Notes: generated by a model not told the origin, from the letters alone. A stretch of 64,000 nt of DNA from UBA2029 sp037447125 (GCA_037447125.1 JBBIHG010000004.1:21261-85260); one strand, 5' to 3'. Numbered from the stretch's first letter, positions 39,742 through 48,883 are shown. Made by a program: numbers and translations.

Positions 39742-40518
39742 TCAGCGGGACGAGATCGCGCGATCTCGTCCCGTTTCGTTGGGCGTTCTGTCCATGCGGC
39801 GCTCCATGCGCCAGGCCGCGACCATGGCCAGCAGGCTGCCGCTGACGGTGAGGAAGGCGACGGCCAGCGCGGCGTCAAACCAGAACTGCTCCGGGAAGAG
39901 CCGGATCAGCGTGTCGCTGGTGCGGAAGACCCAGGTGTCTCCTTCGAAGAACAGCGCGTGAAAACCGTCGAAGAACACGTCCCAACTGGCTACAACCAAC
40001 ATGACCAATACAAGGATCAGGACAATGGTGAGCAGGCCCCCGTCACCGAGCGCGCGCCACAGCGCCCGCCGCGTGATTCTGCGCCGCGCCAGCAGCAGGG
40101 CGCTCACGCCTGCTGCGATGAGCAGCGCCCGATGCACCTGGAAGGCGGCGCGCGTCACGGCTTTGACATCGGCCATATGCCGTAGCTCGCGCTCGTTGAA
40201 TAGAGGGCCGCCGTCGGGGAAGGCGAGGTTGCCCAGATACTCGATGCCAGCGTCGTTATGCAGGTAGCGCACGGCGAAGGCCGCGTAGTGCAGGCGCTCG
40301 TCACGGCTGAAGCCGTAACGATCGGCGGGAAAACCGGGGCGGTGATACTCGATCTGCACGAACAGGTTGGTCATCACCAGGCGCACACTGGTCAGGACGA
40401 GCAGCGGCGGCAGGGCCAGCGTCAGCAGCAGGCGCAGGGCCAGCGCGTTCCAGGGTAGGGGGCTGGTGGCGGTCGGCGGCGCGGCGTCTGTAGTCACGCT
40501 ACCCTCCGGCGCGGTCAA
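39742..40518 (-). CDS. TIGR01906/DUF1461-family integral membrane protein
   Basis: A 258-residue protein with hydrophobic helices near residues 27-50, 128-146, 160-180 and 215-238. The long loop after helix 1 holds GFSRDERLHYAAFAVRYL, and WDVFFDGFHALFFEGDTWVF followed by LIRLFPEQFWFDA is the family's hallmark. The start is TTG 40518, overlapping the preceding stop (TTGA), so it is coupled to the spermidine-synthase-like gene. Its last eight codons lie in a 28-base palindrome that also serves apgM as a likely terminator. Function unknown. Confidence 0.85.
   Translation of the reverse strand: MTAPEGSVTTDAAPPTATSPLPWNALALRLLLTLALPPLLVLTSVRLVMTNLFVQIEYHRPGFPADRYGFSRDERLHYAAFAVRYLHNDAGIEYLGNLAFPDGGPLFNERELRHMADVKAVTRAAFQVHRALLIAAGVSALLLARRRITRRALWRALGDGGLLTIVLILVLVMLVVASWDVFFDGFHALFFEGDTWVFRTSDTLIRLFPEQFWFDAALAVAFLTVSGSLLAMVAAWRMERRMDRTPNETGRDRAISSR
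39746..39780 (+). terminator. Perfect 28-base palindrome followed by TTTCGTT
   Basis: Bases 39746-39773 are a perfect palindrome (CGGGACGAGATCGC and its complement) followed by TTTCGTT on the + strand. It probably ends apgM transcripts. It lies inside the 3' coding end of the convergent membrane-protein gene. Confidence 0.6.
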
Positions 40519-42104
40519 TTCGCCAGCCCATCAATGCCGCCGCCGAGCAGAAACTCAATGACCATCGCGTCCACCAGCATCTCGACCGGCGCGCGGTCAT
40601 CGGTGAAGCGCATATCTGAGGCGACGGTGGGCACCAGGGCGTTCCAGGCGTCGCCGAGCACATCACGCAGAACAGGATGCGTGTCGGGCGGCAGGGCGGC
40701 GATGTTGGCAATCAGATTCTGGGCGAGCGTGGGCTGGCGCGTGGCGACCAGGATGGTGTTGTATGCACCGGGCACGTCCAGCGTGTGTATGGTGGGGAAC
40801 ACGTCGCGCAGCGTGTGCGTCATCGCCTCGACCAGTCGGCGGTCGGTCCGCGTGCGCCCGACGTTGATGATCAGCACGCCGTCCGACGCCAGATGATCGC
40901 GCACTTCTTCAAAGAACTCGACGGTGGCCAGGTGCCAGGGCACATAAGGGACGCGGTAGGCGTCAATGCCGATCATCGTGTAATCGCCGCCCAGCCGGCT
41001 GAGGCCGAAGCGCCCATCCTCGACGATGACGCGCAGATTGGGCATGGTCATGCCCATAGTGCGCTGGCCTGCCTCGACGATCTCTGGATCGATCTCAATG
41101 CCGTCCATCGGGATGCCCGGATAGACCGTCTCGTGCTGGCGCGCCACCGTCCCGGCGGCCAACCCGATGATCGCCACGCGCTCGACACAATCCGGCGTGA
41201 AGGGCGGGGTGTTGAAGTAGGGGCCAGCCAGGAAGAGACCCCACGTGCGGCCAAAGTAGACCTCGGTGGGATGCCACTGGGAGTGGATGCCCTGGCCCTC
41301 GTTGAGCAGCAAGTAGCGGTAGCCGTCTTCGTCCTCCACGACCTGGATGAGGTTGTAAGGTGATTCATTCTCGTAGAGCAGCGTCATGCCGGGCGGCGGC
41401 GGGCGCAGCGGCCCGCGCAGGGCGAGCGCGGCCAGGATGAGCAGCAGAGCGGGCATCCACAGCAGCCTGAGGGCCGCGCGGCGGTCTTGCATAGCCAGCC
41501 CGGTCAGCCCGACGGCCATTAGCAGGCCAGCGAAAACCAGGAAGGTCCGCGTCGTGCCGATCTGCGGAATGAGCAGCAGCACAGGCGTGAAGTTGCCGAT
41601 GATGCTGCCCAATGTGGAGATGGCGTACATCTGCCCGGCGGTGCGCCCGGCGTCGCTCACTGTTGAGAGGGCCAGGCGCAGGGCGAAGGGCGAGGTGAAG
41701 CCGAGCAGCGTCACCGGCACGGCGAAGAGCACCAGCACGCTGATGAAGGAGCCGACGGTTACGGCGGCGTCGAAGTCCTGCACAGCCTGCGCGGCCAGGC
41801 GCAGCACAGGGTGCGCTACAAGCGGGATCAGCCCGGAGAAGAAGGCCGCCCAGGTGAGCAGTGTGTAGAACATGGTGAAGGTCGGCCAGCGGTCGGCGAC
41901 GCGCCCACCGATGAAGTAGCCCGCCGTGAGGTAGACCAGGATCAGCCCGATGATGTTGGCCCAGACGATGTTGCTGGTGCCGAAGATGCTTCCCAGCAGG
42001 CGCGCTGCCGATATCTCGACGGCCAGAGTCGTCACACCGCCGGTGAACACCGCCAGATAAAGGAAACGGCGCTGCCGCCGCGCGTAAGAATCGCGTTCGC
42101 TCAC
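40515..42104 (-). CDS. Membrane-bound spermidine synthase-like protein (7-8 TM helices + methyltransferase-fold domain)
   Basis: A 529-residue protein. The first 240 residues contain seven to eight hydrophobic helices starting YLAVFTGGVTTLAVEISAAR and including AGYFIGGRVADRW and GFTSPFALRLAL. Residues 250-500 form a SpeE-like Rossmann domain: LLNEGQGIHSQWHPTE, VAIIGLAAGTVARQHE, DGIEIDPEIVEAGQRTM and VEDGRFGLSR. Soluble homologues transfer aminopropyl groups; the membrane-fused group is uncharacterised. The classic GGGDG nucleotide loop is replaced by GLAAGT, so polyamine synthesis is uncertain. Confidence 0.85.
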   Translation of the reverse strand: MSERDSYARRQRRFLYLAVFTGGVTTLAVEISAARLLGSIFGTSNIVWANIIGLILVYLTAGYFIGGRVADRWPTFTMFYTLLTWAAFFSGLIPLVAHPVLRLAAQAVQDFDAAVTVGSFISVLVLFAVPVTLLGFTSPFALRLALSTVSDAGRTAGQMYAISTLGSIIGNFTPVLLLIPQIGTTRTFLVFAGLLMAVGLTGLAMQDRRAALRLLWMPALLLILAALALRGPLRPPPPGMTLLYENESPYNLIQVVEDEDGYRYLLLNEGQGIHSQWHPTEVYFGRTWGLFLAGPYFNTPPFTPDCVERVAIIGLAAGTVARQHETVYPGIPMDGIEIDPEIVEAGQRTMGMTMPNLRVIVEDGRFGLSRLGGDYTMIGIDAYRVPYVPWHLATVEFFEEVRDHLASDGVLIINVGRTRTDRRLVEAMTHTLRDVFPTIHTLDVPGAYNTILVATRQPTLAQNLIANIAALPPDTHPVLRDVLGDAWNALVPTVASDMRFTDDRAPVEMLVDAMVIEFLLGGGIDGLAN

Positions 42105-42131
42105 AGGCTTATCCCTTGCTGTGCAGAGCGG

Positions 42132-43388
42132 TCAGACCGCCGGCGCGCGCAACGTGCCGCGATGGCTGAGCGTCCCGGTGAGATCATCGCCCTGGCAGAC
42201 GGTATAAACGACCAGGCCGGCGGCCTCGGCCATGCGCTGCATCTCATGAATGCGCGGCACGGGCGCGCCGAAGCTGTGCGCGTCCAGCATCACGGCGATG
42301 ATGCGCGTGCCGCGCCGGGCCAGGGTGTGCGCGGCGGCGATCCAGCGCTCGTCCTGCGCGGCGGTGATGAGGACGGCGGTCGTGCCGCGACTCAGGTGCA
42401 CGGTCTCCAGCGAGAGCATCTGCGCCAGCGATAACTCAGTGGCGCTGCGGGCGGTAGCCAGAATCTCCAGGATGCGGGTCAACTGGCGCGGGCCGCGGTC
42501 GGGCTGGACGATGTCGCGGTAAGGGCCGTAGGTGACGAAGCCGAGCGCGCGCCCCTTGCCCACAAAGTACTGGGCCAGCGACGCGGCTATGGTCACGCCG
42601 TACTCCTCCGTCGAGGGCGGCAGGCGGGTGAGCGGCGCGTAGGGCGTGACCCCGTTGGGTCGCTCCATCAGCGAGGCGCGCGACAAATCGAGAAAGATCC
42701 ACACATCGGCCAGCGGGTCCAGCTCGAACTCCTTGACCATCGTTCGCTCACGGCGGGCCGTGCTACGCCAGTGAATGCGGTTGAAGCTGTCGCCCGGCTG
42801 GTAGTCGCGCACGCCCGCCGCGTTGGTGGTGACGAAATGGGCGCGGCGGCGCACGGCCTCTCCGCCGGAGAGCGGGCCAACTGGCGCTGCGAAGTTGTGA
42901 ATAGGCACCGTCGGCGGGTAGACGATGATCGAGGACTGGGCCGGGAACTTGCGCGGGAACTGGAACAGGCCGAATGGATCGCCGCTGAGTACAGTCAGCG
43001 GCCCCAGGGTGAACTCCCCGCGGCGCGTGCAGATCGTGCGCGTCTCCCAGCCGAAGCGCCTGCGTGGTAGCAGCGTGGGCACGACATGGCTGGCGTTGTG
43101 GCCGGGCAGGGTGGAGTGGTCGCGAATCTCCAGCCAGAGCTTGGGCAGGATCGCCGTGTTACGCACGCGGAACGACTCATCGAGCGAGTGCCCAACCTGC
43201 GCGCGGCGGGCGTGGGTGTGGCGGGCGATGCTCAGCCAGTTGACGGCGGCCCACGACCAGAGGAACGACCCGATCAGCACCGCGCCCAGAGCATAGGCCA
43301 GGCTGAAGAAGAAGGCACGCCCACTCAGCGCGCCGGAGACCAGGCTGAAGATGAGCAGGATGTAGAACGCATTGCGACGGTTCTGCAT
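42132..43388 (-). CDS. DUF58 domain protein
   Basis: A 418-residue protein with two N-terminal hydrophobic helices (about 8-25 and 29-50), a beta-rich region (GEFTLGPLTVLSGDPFGLF), and the DUF58 core GVRDYQPGDSFNRIHWRSTARRERTMVKEFE followed by a von Willebrand A-like fold with DVWIFLDLSRAS. DUF58 proteins work with MoxR ATPases, often in protein-complex assembly or cell-surface maintenance. A moxR gene lies 21 bases upstream on the same strand, the usual pairing. The start is ATG 43388. Confidence 0.92.
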   Translation of the reverse strand: MQNRRNAFYILLIFSLVSGALSGRAFFFSLAYALGAVLIGSFLWSWAAVNWLSIARHTHARRAQVGHSLDESFRVRNTAILPKLWLEIRDHSTLPGHNASHVVPTLLPRRRFGWETRTICTRRGEFTLGPLTVLSGDPFGLFQFPRKFPAQSSIIVYPPTVPIHNFAAPVGPLSGGEAVRRRAHFVTTNAAGVRDYQPGDSFNRIHWRSTARRERTMVKEFELDPLADVWIFLDLSRASLMERPNGVTPYAPLTRLPPSTEEYGVTIAASLAQYFVGKGRALGFVTYGPYRDIVQPDRGPRQLTRILEILATARSATELSLAQMLSLETVHLSRGTTAVLITAAQDERWIAAAHTLARRGTRIIAVMLDAHSFGAPVPRIHEMQRMAEAAGLVVYTVCQGDDLTGTLSHRGTLRAPAV

Positions 43389-43409
43389 GAATTGCCCACC
43401 TGCGGAAGG

Positions 43410-44366
43410 CTAGTGGCGTAACCCGACGGTCGCGCCGGGCACGGGCACCATGGCCAGGATGCTGTGCACAATGCTGCTGGGCGCGATGTCCTTGATGCGC
43501 GCGTTGGGGCCGACGATGATACGATGGGCGAGCGTGGCGTCGGCCAATGCCTTCACATCGTCGGGAATCACGTAATCGCGCCCGATGACCGCCGCCCGCG
43601 CCTGTGCCGCGCGGTAGAGGGCCAGCGCACCGCGCGGGCTGGCCCCCAGGTACACGTCTGGGTGCTGGCGGGTCATGGTCACCAAGTTGACGATGTAGTT
43701 CTTGATGTCCGGGTTCAGATACACGTCGCGCACAGCGCGCTGGGCGGCCATCAGGTCTTCGACGGAGACGACCTGCGTCAGCCCGATCAGCGGGTGCTGG
43801 TACTGTTGTGAGTCCAGCATGGCGATCTCCTCCTGCGGCGTGGGGTAGCCGAGGCGGATGCGCAACAGGAAGCGGTCAAGCTGGGCTTCGGGCAGGGGGA
43901 ACGTCCCTTCGTACTCGATCGGGTTCTGCGTGGCGATGACCAGAAACGGCTCTTCCAGGGCGTAGGTGTGCCCGTCTACGGTGAGCTGGCGCTCCTCCAT
44001 CGCCTCCAGCAGGGCGGCCTGCGTCTTGGGTGTGGCGCGGTTGATCTCATCGGTGAGGACGATCTGCGACATGATCGGGCCGGGGCGGAACTCGAATTCG
44101 TGCGTGCGCTGGTTGAAGACCGAGACGCCGGTCACATCGCTGGGCAGCATGTCGGGCGTGAACTGGATGCGGCTGAACGACGCGCCAATAGAGCGGGCCA
44201 GGGCGCGGGCCAGCATCGTCTTGCCCACGCCGGGCACGTCTTCGATCAGCAGATGGCCCTGGCATAACAGACCGATGACGGTCAGCCGGATTTCATTGCG
44301 TTTGCCGATGATCACCTGAGCGACGTTGTCAATGATGCGCTCGGCAACAGCTTGGACAATGCTCAT
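43410..44366 (-). CDS. MoxR-family AAA+ ATPase
   Basis: A 318-residue ATPase. Walker A is EDVPGVGKTMLARALARS near residue 45, Walker B is VLTDEINRATPKTQAALLEAMEE, sensor 1 is VIATQNPIEYEGTFPLPEAQ, followed by LDRFLLRIRLGYP, and the C-terminal lid has GASPRGALALYRAAQARA. These proteins act as chaperone-like ATPases with DUF58/VWA partners, one of which follows here. ATG 44366 is preceded by GGAG-like bases (ATCTCCTG strand complement), and a TATAAT box lies about 45 bases upstream. Confidence 0.95.
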   Translation of the reverse strand: MSIVQAVAERIIDNVAQVIIGKRNEIRLTVIGLLCQGHLLIEDVPGVGKTMLARALARSIGASFSRIQFTPDMLPSDVTGVSVFNQRTHEFEFRPGPIMSQIVLTDEINRATPKTQAALLEAMEERQLTVDGHTYALEEPFLVIATQNPIEYEGTFPLPEAQLDRFLLRIRLGYPTPQEEIAMLDSQQYQHPLIGLTQVVSVEDLMAAQRAVRDVYLNPDIKNYIVNLVTMTRQHPDVYLGASPRGALALYRAAQARAAVIGRDYVIPDDVKALADATLAHRIIVGPNARIKDIAPSSIVHSILAMVPVPGATVGLRH

Positions 44367-44410
44367 CAGGAGATGTAGCCTTTGCGGTTGAGCGGGCGGG
44401 AACAGGCCAG

Positions 44411-44439
44411 ATTATAGCGCAGCGCGCCGACCGTTGGAA
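44411..44439 (-). promoter_or_regulatory. Predicted promoter for moxR-DUF58 operon
   Basis: On the - strand TTCCAA (44439-44434) and a perfect TATAAT (44416-44411) are separated by 17 bases. The start would be near 44404, with a leader of about 38 bases. Confidence 0.55.
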
Positions 44440-44470
44440 AGAACGGCTGCCCGACGGCGGGGCGGCGGCC

Positions 44471-45601
44471 TCATGACTGCGCGCCCGGCGCTGGAAGCCC
44501 GCCCCGTGCTCTGAAATCGTCCCAGGCGCGCTCAACGAAGGTTGTGATGGCTTGCTCGAAGACCGCCGAGTCGAAGCGCAGGGCGTGGGCGCGGATGGCC
44601 GCCGGGTCGTAGCGGCCCGCGTCGAAGCTGCGCAGGGCGGCCATGAGCGATTCGACGGTTGGCTCGGTGAAAAACTCGCCGGTGCGCCCTGGGATGACGG
44701 TATCCAGCGCGCCGCCGCTCTTGAAGGCGATCACCGGGCGGCCCGCCGCCTGTGCCTGCACGGGCACGATGCCGAAGTCCTCCAGGCCGGGGAAGATGAG
44801 CGCCTTGCAGCGGGCGAACAGGTCTGGCAGGTCGTCATCCGGCACAAAGCCGAGGAACTGCACGGTCGGCCCGGCCAGGCTCTCCAGGCGCGCGCGGTCG
44901 CGGCCCTTGCCGGCGACCAGCAGGGGGAGGTCGAGCCGTGTGCACGCTTCGACAGCCAGGTCAATGCGCTTGTAGGGGACGAGACGCGACAGCACGAGGT
45001 AGTAGTCGTCCACCTGCTGGGCGGGCGTGAAGCGCCCGGCGGCCTCGACGGGCGGGTAGATGAGCGCAGACTCGCGGTGATAATAGCGGCGGATGCGCTC
45101 CTGAATCTCCGTGCTGATGGCGATCAGGTGAGTCACGCGCTGGGCGGCGGCGTAGTCCCAGTGGCGGTAAAGCCGGGCGACCAGGCGCGCGGCCAGGCGC
45201 ACTGGCGCGCCGAAATCCTCGCGGGCGAGGTAGCTGTCCAGATTCCAGATGTAGCGGGTGGGGGCCAGGCAGTAGCAGACGTGCAGCGTGTGCGGGCCGG
45301 TGCGCAGGCCATGACAGAAGCCGCTCTTGTTGCTCAGCACCACGTCGTACTCAGAGAGATCGGTGCGCGCCCAGGCCAGCGGGTAGAGCGGCAGGTAGCG
45401 CTGGTGCGCCTGGTGAATGCCCGGCAGCCGATCCATCCACGTCGAGCGAATGTCCCAGGTGCGGTAGTGAACGGGCATAAGTTCCGGCGCGTACATGCTC
45501 GTGTAGACGGGCGCGCCAGGGTAGCGGCGCACCAGGTGATCGAGCACGTCCTCCGCGCCGCCGATCTGGTTGAGCCAGTCGTGAACCAGAGCGAGCTTCA
45601 T
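44471..45601 (-). CDS. Glycosyltransferase, GT4 family (GT-B fold)
   Basis: A 376-residue GT-B glycosyltransferase. The acceptor domain begins KLALVHDWLNQIGGAEDVL; the donor domain includes YYLVLSRLVPYKRIDLAVEA, LLVAGKGRDRARLE, FLGFVPDDDLPDLFARCKAL and FPGLEDFGIVPVQAQAAGRP, the typical E-x7-E region. The donor is probably a nucleotide-diphospho sugar such as GDP-mannose; this cannot be settled. ATG 45601 overlaps the rnhB stop by 4 bases. It is the last gene of the rfbD polysaccharide operon. Confidence 0.92.
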   Translation of the reverse strand: MKLALVHDWLNQIGGAEDVLDHLVRRYPGAPVYTSMYAPELMPVHYRTWDIRSTWMDRLPGIHQAHQRYLPLYPLAWARTDLSEYDVVLSNKSGFCHGLRTGPHTLHVCYCLAPTRYIWNLDSYLAREDFGAPVRLAARLVARLYRHWDYAAAQRVTHLIAISTEIQERIRRYYHRESALIYPPVEAAGRFTPAQQVDDYYLVLSRLVPYKRIDLAVEACTRLDLPLLVAGKGRDRARLESLAGPTVQFLGFVPDDDLPDLFARCKALIFPGLEDFGIVPVQAQAAGRPVIAFKSGGALDTVIPGRTGEFFTEPTVESLMAALRSFDAGRYDPAAIRAHALRFDSAVFEQAITTFVERAWDDFRARGGLPAPGAQS

Positions 45602-46260
45602 GGCTCCGGTTGCTCCCCGGCCCCTGCGACCGCGCTGAGCAGAGCGCGCAGCGGCGCGAAGGTCAGGCGGTGCGCGGCGCACGGCCCGAAGTGGCGCAGC
45701 GCCCCCTGGTGCAGCGGCGTGCCATAGCCCTTGTGCTCGCGGAAGCCGTATTGGGGGAAAACCTCATCCAGGCTGTCCATGAAGCGGTCGCGCGTCACTT
45801 TGGCGACGATGCTGGCCGCGGCAATGGAAAGCGACTGCTGGTCACCCCTCACCAGCGCCAGGCAGGGCAGGGCGAACGCCGGTAGCGCCCGCCCGTCCAC
45901 GAGCAGGGCGTCCGGCGCGACCGGCAGCGCTTCGAGGGCGCGCTGCATGGCCCGCCGCGTAGCCGGGACGATGCCCAGCGCGTCAATCTCATCCTGGGCC
46001 GCATGCCCCACGCCAACGGCGACAGCCGTCTCGACGATGACTGGCAGCAGCGCCTCGCGCTCGGCGGGGGTGAGCTGCTTGGAATCGTTAACACCGCGCA
46101 GGACGTGGGCCAGGTCGAAGCGGTCCAGGGGCAGGATCACCGCGCCAGCGACGACGGGGCCGGCCCACGCGCCGCGCCCGGCCTCGTCGAGTCCGGCGAT
46201 GCGAGCAAAGCCGTGCTCGGCCAGCGCATACTCATGGCGCAGGTCTGCCGTCGCGGTCAT
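45598..46260 (-). CDS. rnhB: Ribonuclease HII
   Basis: A 220-residue RNase HII that cleaves RNA in RNA-DNA hybrids and single ribonucleotides in DNA. The catalytic acidic motif is IAGLDEAGRGAWAGPVVAGA near residue 22, with VNDSKQLTPAERE and LSIAAASIVAKVTRDRFM also diagnostic, and the C-terminal EHKGYGTPLHQGAL. ATG 46260 overlaps the upstream glycosyltransferase stop (ATGA), and the stop overlaps the downstream GT4 start. This housekeeping gene is thus embedded in a polysaccharide operon by overlaps at both ends. Confidence 0.96.
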   Translation of the reverse strand: MTATADLRHEYALAEHGFARIAGLDEAGRGAWAGPVVAGAVILPLDRFDLAHVLRGVNDSKQLTPAEREALLPVIVETAVAVGVGHAAQDEIDALGIVPATRRAMQRALEALPVAPDALLVDGRALPAFALPCLALVRGDQQSLSIAAASIVAKVTRDRFMDSLDEVFPQYGFREHKGYGTPLHQGALRHFGPCAAHRLTFAPLRALLSAVAGAGEQPEP

Positions 46261-47030
46261 GAGCGGGGCGGGTTGTAGAGGCCGCGCAGACCGTTGCGAC
46301 GAATCTTGAGCACTTCGACGGCCATATCTAGCGAGTCGCGCAGCGGGCTGATGCGCGTATTCTCGCCGTAGTGCCAGTGGATGGGCACCTCGACGATGCG
46401 GTATGCCCGGCGGCGGGCGGCGTAGAGGATCTCCACGTCGAAGCTCCAGCCGTTCATGGTTTGCAGGGGGAAGAGCGTCTCGGCGACCTCGGCGCGAAAC
46501 ATCTTGAAGCCGCACTGCGTGTCTTGCAGGCCGGGCACGGCCAGCACGCGGACCATGCTATTAAAGACGCGGCCCATCACATGGCGGTGCCAGGGCTCGT
46601 GGTAGCGCACCGCGCCGGGCGCTTCGCGCGAGGCGATAGCGATGTCGTAATCCGCCAACCGGGGCGGCAGGAACTTGTCTAGCTCGGTGATGGGCATGGA
46701 CAGATCGGCGTCGCAGATGAAGCGATACGCGCCGTGCGCCGCCAGCATCCCCGTGCGCACGGCGGCCCCTTTGCCCTGCGTCCCCTCGAACAGCCCGCGC
46801 ACGAAAGTGAAGCGGGCGGCGAAGTCCTGGATGATGGCGTTGGTGCTGTCCCGGCTGTTGTTGTCCACCACCACGACCTCGGCGCTGTAAGGCTTGCTGC
46901 CCACGAAATTGGCGATGGCCCCCAGGCTGCCGGGCAGCCGGGCTTCCTCATTGTAGGCGGGGACGACGATGGACAGGTAAGGCGCTTCTGCGCGCTGCGG
47001 ACCGCTTGGCGGAGTCACTGTTGGCTTCAC
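46257..47030 (-). CDS. Glycosyltransferase, GT2 family (dolichyl-phosphate glucosyltransferase-like)
   Basis: A 257-residue single-domain GT-A protein. SIVVPAYNEEARLPGSL begins the nucleotide-binding fold, VVVDNNSRDSTNAII follows, CDADLSMPITELDKFLP holds the DxD-type metal site, and GFKMFRAEVAETLFPL with GWSFDVEILYAARR are typical of polyprenyl-phosphate beta-glucosyltransferases. It lacks membrane helices, unlike the homologue at 1833. GTG 47030 overlaps the preceding glycosyltransferase stop by 4 bases. Confidence 0.9.
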   Translation of the reverse strand: MKPTVTPPSGPQRAEAPYLSIVVPAYNEEARLPGSLGAIANFVGSKPYSAEVVVVDNNSRDSTNAIIQDFAARFTFVRGLFEGTQGKGAAVRTGMLAAHGAYRFICDADLSMPITELDKFLPPRLADYDIAIASREAPGAVRYHEPWHRHVMGRVFNSMVRVLAVPGLQDTQCGFKMFRAEVAETLFPLQTMNGWSFDVEILYAARRRAYRIVEVPIHWHYGENTRISPLRDSLDMAVEVLKIRRNGLRGLYNPPRS

Positions 47031-48019
47031 TTTCGCTGCGATGCCGGAGCCTCGCCAGGCATCGGCGTCAGGATGGATTCCAGGTACGCTAATGATACAC
47101 GGCGAGCGTGTTGAATGCTCCGGCGCTTGCGCATCATGCGCGGGATGCCGATGAGTCCGGCGACCATGCCGCGCAGCCGCGCGCGGGCCGCTGCCCCTCG
47201 CCAGGCGCGGAGCGCCTCCCAGGCCAGGTCAAGCTGGGCGCATAGCACCTTCAGCCCGTGCTTACGCCACAGCGCGCCCGGATAGTTCTTGACCAGCAGC
47301 CAGATCATGTTGCGCCCGTCGTGATAGCTGGCGGTGACCCCGCCGCCCGTTGCGGCCAGGCGATGGAAGACGACCGCCGCCGGCTGGTAGACGCAGCGGT
47401 AGCCGGCGAGTTGGGCGCGCCAGGCCAGGTCCATGTCTTCGCAGGAGAAGAAGAAATCGTCGTCGAGCAGGCCGATCTCGGCGAGCATGGCCCGCCGGTA
47501 GGCGGCGGAGCCGCCGCACGCGCTGAAGACGTACTCCTCGTGGTCGTACTGGCCCTCGTCGCGCTCCCAAACGCCACGATTGAACAGCCGCCCGTCCACG
47601 CGGAAGAGGTCGCCGGCGGTGTGGAAATGGTCGCGCCGGTCGAAGAGCAGCATCCTGGACGCCACCAGGCCCGCTTCGGGGTGGCGGGCGAAGGTGTCTA
47701 CGATGGCCGAGACCCAGCCGGGGGCTGTCTCGGTGTCGTTGTTGAGCAGAATGACGATCTCCCCCTTCGCAGTGCTGATCCCGGCGTTGCACGCGCCGGT
47801 GAAGCCGCGATTCTCCGGCAGCGCCACCAGCGCCACGTCGGGGTACTGGGCTGCGAGCAGATCGCGCGAGCCGTCGGAAGAAGCGTTGTCGGCGACCAGG
47901 ATTTCGAGCGGCGTGTAGTCCTGGCGGCACAGCGAGTCCAGGCAGCCGGGCAGGAAGTGCGCGCCATTCCAGTTGGGGATGACGACCGAGACCAGCGGTT
48001 GGCGGGTAGATTCCGGCAT
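47027..48019 (-). CDS. Glycosyltransferase, GT2 family (rhamnosyltransferase-like)
   Basis: A 330-residue GT-A enzyme of the WbbL/RfbF-like group: SVVIPNWNGAHFLPGCLDSL, VADNASSDGSRDLL, ENRGFTGACNAGI, ILLNNDTETAPGW (metal site), and FFFSCEDMDLAWRAQLAGY with the catalytic-base region. Members often add rhamnose. The adjacent dTDP-rhamnose synthesis gene rfbD, 9 bases upstream, fits that donor. The C-terminal 60 residues are basic and amphipathic, probably membrane associated. Confidence 0.9.
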   Translation of the reverse strand: MPESTRQPLVSVVIPNWNGAHFLPGCLDSLCRQDYTPLEILVADNASSDGSRDLLAAQYPDVALVALPENRGFTGACNAGISTAKGEIVILLNNDTETAPGWVSAIVDTFARHPEAGLVASRMLLFDRRDHFHTAGDLFRVDGRLFNRGVWERDEGQYDHEEYVFSACGGSAAYRRAMLAEIGLLDDDFFFSCEDMDLAWRAQLAGYRCVYQPAAVVFHRLAATGGGVTASYHDGRNMIWLLVKNYPGALWRKHGLKVLCAQLDLAWEALRAWRGAAARARLRGMVAGLIGIPRMMRKRRSIQHARRVSLAYLESILTPMPGEAPASQRK

Positions 48020-48028
48020 AGCGGTTGC

Positions 48029-48883
48029 TCAGCGCGCGCGCAGCCCCTCAGCATCCAGGAAGGCGGCCAGCGCCTCCTGCCAGGGCCGCAGCGTGATTCC
48101 CAGGCGAGCAGCGGCGGTATTGCCCAGGATGGCGTACTGGGGCGGGCACGACGCTCGCCCGAACTCAGCCAGGGCAATTGGCTCGATGGGCACGGCGTCG
48201 AATCCGGCTTGGTCGAGCGCTTCGCGGGCGAACTGCCAGCGCGAGGCGTACCCCTCGTTGACCAGGTGGTAGATGCCATAGCTGCCGGTGATGACCAGTT
48301 GGGCGATGGCGGCGGCCAGGTCATTGGCGTAGGTGGGCGAACTCACTTCGTTGACGACCACGCGCAAGGGCTGGCCTTCGCGCGCGCGCCGCAGCACGGT
48401 ATGGATGAAGTTGCGCCCGCCGTGCGCGAACAGCCACGACGTGCGGATGATGAAGTGCCTGCTCAGCAGGTCGCGGACGGCCTGCTCGCCAACCCATTTG
48501 CTGTAGCCGTAGGGGTTGGCGGGGCGGGGAGGATCGTATTCGAGGTAGGGACGGCATTCCTGCCCGTCGAAGACCTCATTGGTGCTGATGTAGGCAAGAG
48601 CTGCGCCGTGCTGAAGGCACGCCTGGGCGATGATCTGCGTGCCATGGCCGTTCACGCGCAGAGCCTCGTCGGGATGCTCGGCGCAGAAGTCCACTACCGT
48701 CAGCGCGGCGCAGTGAATGACCAGCTCCGGTGACGATGAGCCGAACTCCTTGTTCACTGCCGCGCGGTCGGTGATATCGAACGTGTCCAGATCAACGGCA
48801 GTCATGGTGTGCTCGCACGCGGCCAGCACGCGCGCCAATTCACTACCGAGCCGCCCGCCAGCGCCGGTGATGAGGATGCGCAT
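48029..48883 (-). CDS. rfbD: dTDP-4-dehydrorhamnose reductase
   Basis: A 284-residue short-chain dehydrogenase-type enzyme making dTDP-L-rhamnose. The NADPH site is ILITGAGGRLGSELARVLA, the catalytic Tyr-Lys pair is in NPYGYSKWVGEQAV, and YISTNEVFDGQ with SWLFAHGGRNFIHTVL are family features. ATG 48883 begins directly at the first beta strand. It heads the run rfbD-GT2-GT2-rnhB-GT4. RfbA, B and C are not in the window. Confidence 0.92.
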   Translation of the reverse strand: MRILITGAGGRLGSELARVLAACEHTMTAVDLDTFDITDRAAVNKEFGSSSPELVIHCAALTVVDFCAEHPDEALRVNGHGTQIIAQACLQHGAALAYISTNEVFDGQECRPYLEYDPPRPANPYGYSKWVGEQAVRDLLSRHFIIRTSWLFAHGGRNFIHTVLRRAREGQPLRVVVNEVSSPTYANDLAAAIAQLVITGSYGIYHLVNEGYASRWQFAREALDQAGFDAVPIEPIALAEFGRASCPPQYAILGNTAAARLGITLRPWQEALAAFLDAEGLRAR

